Below, in pieces: positions 45,305-45,932 of a stretch of 45,932 nt of DNA. The notes below the pieces were generated by a model that was not told where the DNA came from, searched no databases, and saw only the letters and a program-made list of their open reading frames with translations. Source of the DNA: a virus. Location: IMG/VR virus record IMGVR_UViG_3300045454_000127, positions 1 to 45,932 of that record. One strand, given 5' to 3'. The position numbers were made by a program, and so were the translations under genes. How positions within the stretch are numbered: the stretch's first letter is position 1; each line of letters opens with the position of its first letter.

Positions 45305-45613
45305 TTACAGCTTCGCGATCGGCTTGATCTTCGCGATGCGCGAAGCGAGCTCCTTCTCGGCGTGGAAAATGTCGTAGTCGGCCTGCTGGGCGAGCCAGAT
45401 CGCGCCGCCGTTGCCGATGTAAGCCCCGATCAGGGCGGCGAACTCGGGCGTCACCGGGGTTTCGCCGCGCAGGATCTTCGCCGCCCCGTTCGCCGAATAG
45501 CCGATCGCCTCGGCGGCGGCGCGGCCGGAAATGCGGTTGTCGTCGAGAATACTCTTGATGATCGTGCCGGGGTGGATCGGGGCAGCGGTGCGTTTGCCTG
45601 CCTTGTAGGGCAT
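45305..45613 (-). CDS. higA: HigA-type antitoxin
   Basis: A 102-residue antitoxin with an XRE HTH domain: PIHPGTIIKSILDD (the HigA family start), then ISGRAAAEAIGYSANGAAKI and LRGETPVTPEFAALIGAYIG, and an IWLAQQADYDIFHAEKE end. It neutralises HigB and probably represses the operon. The ATG at 45613 has GGAG five bases upstream and lies 40 bases after the higB stop; an upstream ATG at 45697 would overlap higB by 44 bases and add an unrelated leader. Confidence 0.9.
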   Translation of the reverse strand: MPYKAGKRTAAPIHPGTIIKSILDDNRISGRAAAEAIGYSANGAAKILRGETPVTPEFAALIGAYIGNGGAIWLAQQADYDIFHAEKELASRIAKIKPIAKL

Positions 45614-45630
45614 GATGGCTCCGTAGGCGG

Positions 45631-45649
45631 GCGGGGCGCTTGGCCCCGC
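45631..45649 (-). promoter_or_regulatory. Hairpin between higB and higA
   Basis: GCGGGGC-GCTTG-GCCCCGC, a 7-bp GC stem, fills the 40-base gap between toxin and antitoxin genes. In the mRNA it could block 3' decay of the toxin part or affect antitoxin translation. Confidence 0.5.
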
Positions 45650-45653
45650 GTCG

Positions 45654-45932
45654 TTACGAGTGGGGATCGACGAGGTCGACATCGAATACGTCTCCATTAT
45701 TCCATCTGAACAGAATTCGCCAGTTGCCGCTGACCGAGATCGAAAGGACGGTCCGGTCGCCCTGCCAGCGATGGAAGTGCCAGCCCGGCACGTTCAGTTC
45801 CTCGAGGGTGCGGGCCTTGTTCAGCACCTGCAGGCGTTCAGCAACGCGCTTCTGCAGCTTCTGGTCAATACGGCGGCTCGCACCTTGCTCGAACAGCCGC
45901 TGCAGCTCCTTGTTTTTCCACGTCTTGATCAT
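45654..45932 (-). CDS. higB: HigB-type RelE-superfamily toxin
   Basis: A 92-residue HigB toxin, a ribosome-dependent mRNA endonuclease. Family blocks are MIKTWKNKELQRLFEQG, ERLQVLNKARTLEELNVPG, a basic HFHRWQGDR segment and SVSGNWRILFRWNNGDVFDV, ending in DPHS. The ATG is the last three bases of the window; its ribosome site is supplied by bases 1-12 if the ends join. The toxin-first order is normal for higBA. It would be cotranscribed from the repressor promoter and act as an addiction module for the prophage. Confidence 0.9.
   Translation of the reverse strand: MIKTWKNKELQRLFEQGASRRIDQKLQKRVAERLQVLNKARTLEELNVPGWHFHRWQGDRTVLSISVSGNWRILFRWNNGDVFDVDLVDPHS

Overview
The window reads as one complete genome of a lambda-like siphophage from a GC-rich alphaproteobacterium, probably Rhizobiales-type. 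The evidence is a lambda-order head module (small and large terminase, gpW, portal, protease/scaffold, decoration protein, gpE capsid, FII), a tape measure and J-like tip, and an early operon carrying alphaproteobacterial families (a GapR/DUF2312 domain, an MmcB-like nuclease fold, DUF5131). I see no tRNA, rRNA, CRISPR array, insertion sequence or integrase. The two ends appear to join: the repressor gene stops at base 13, and the higB start codon is the last three bases. Joined, they give a well-spaced ribosome binding site and a repressor-higB-higA operon, so the molecule is most simply circular.

Layout. (1) 13-672: leftward CI-type repressor and a divergent operator region. (2) 680-16309: a tightly overlapped rightward early operon with a Cro-like regulator, several small unknowns, an HD hydrolase, a GapR-RMF fusion, an AAA+ ATPase, three DNA methyltransferases, DUF5131, cupin-like and ASCH proteins, an MmcB-like protein, a replication initiator with an iteron-like origin inside its gene, and a NusG paralogue as last gene. 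One leftward membrane gene (12837-13505) interrupts it. (3) 16310-16463: a leader with hairpins and an intrinsic terminator. (4) 16464-39309: late head and tail genes. These include a nested Nu3-like scaffold, a tail chaperone with a probable -1 frameshift, an ATP-grasp enzyme and a glycosyltransferase placed between head and tail genes, a composite J-like protein and a set of fibre or tip proteins. (5) 39310-39797: a 36-residue leftward gene and a non-coding stretch with long nested inverted repeats. (6) 39798-43513: two exported proteins, a GH19 endolysin with a C-terminal membrane anchor, and holin- or spanin-like membrane proteins. (7) 43652-45072: a fourth methyltransferase and a DUF4031-DUF6527 protein. 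(8) 45077-45303: a promoter followed closely by terminators. (9) 45305-45932: leftward HigBA.

How the parts may work together (inference). Repressor and Cro-like protein compete at the operators. The early operon makes the initiator, DNA-protecting methyltransferases and finally the NusG paralogue, which may let polymerase read through the terminators at 16428, 23977 and 25151 into the late genes. With a repressor, an addiction module in the repressor operon and an iteron origin but no integrase, the prophage may persist as a plasmid (phage-plasmid), a testable hypothesis.
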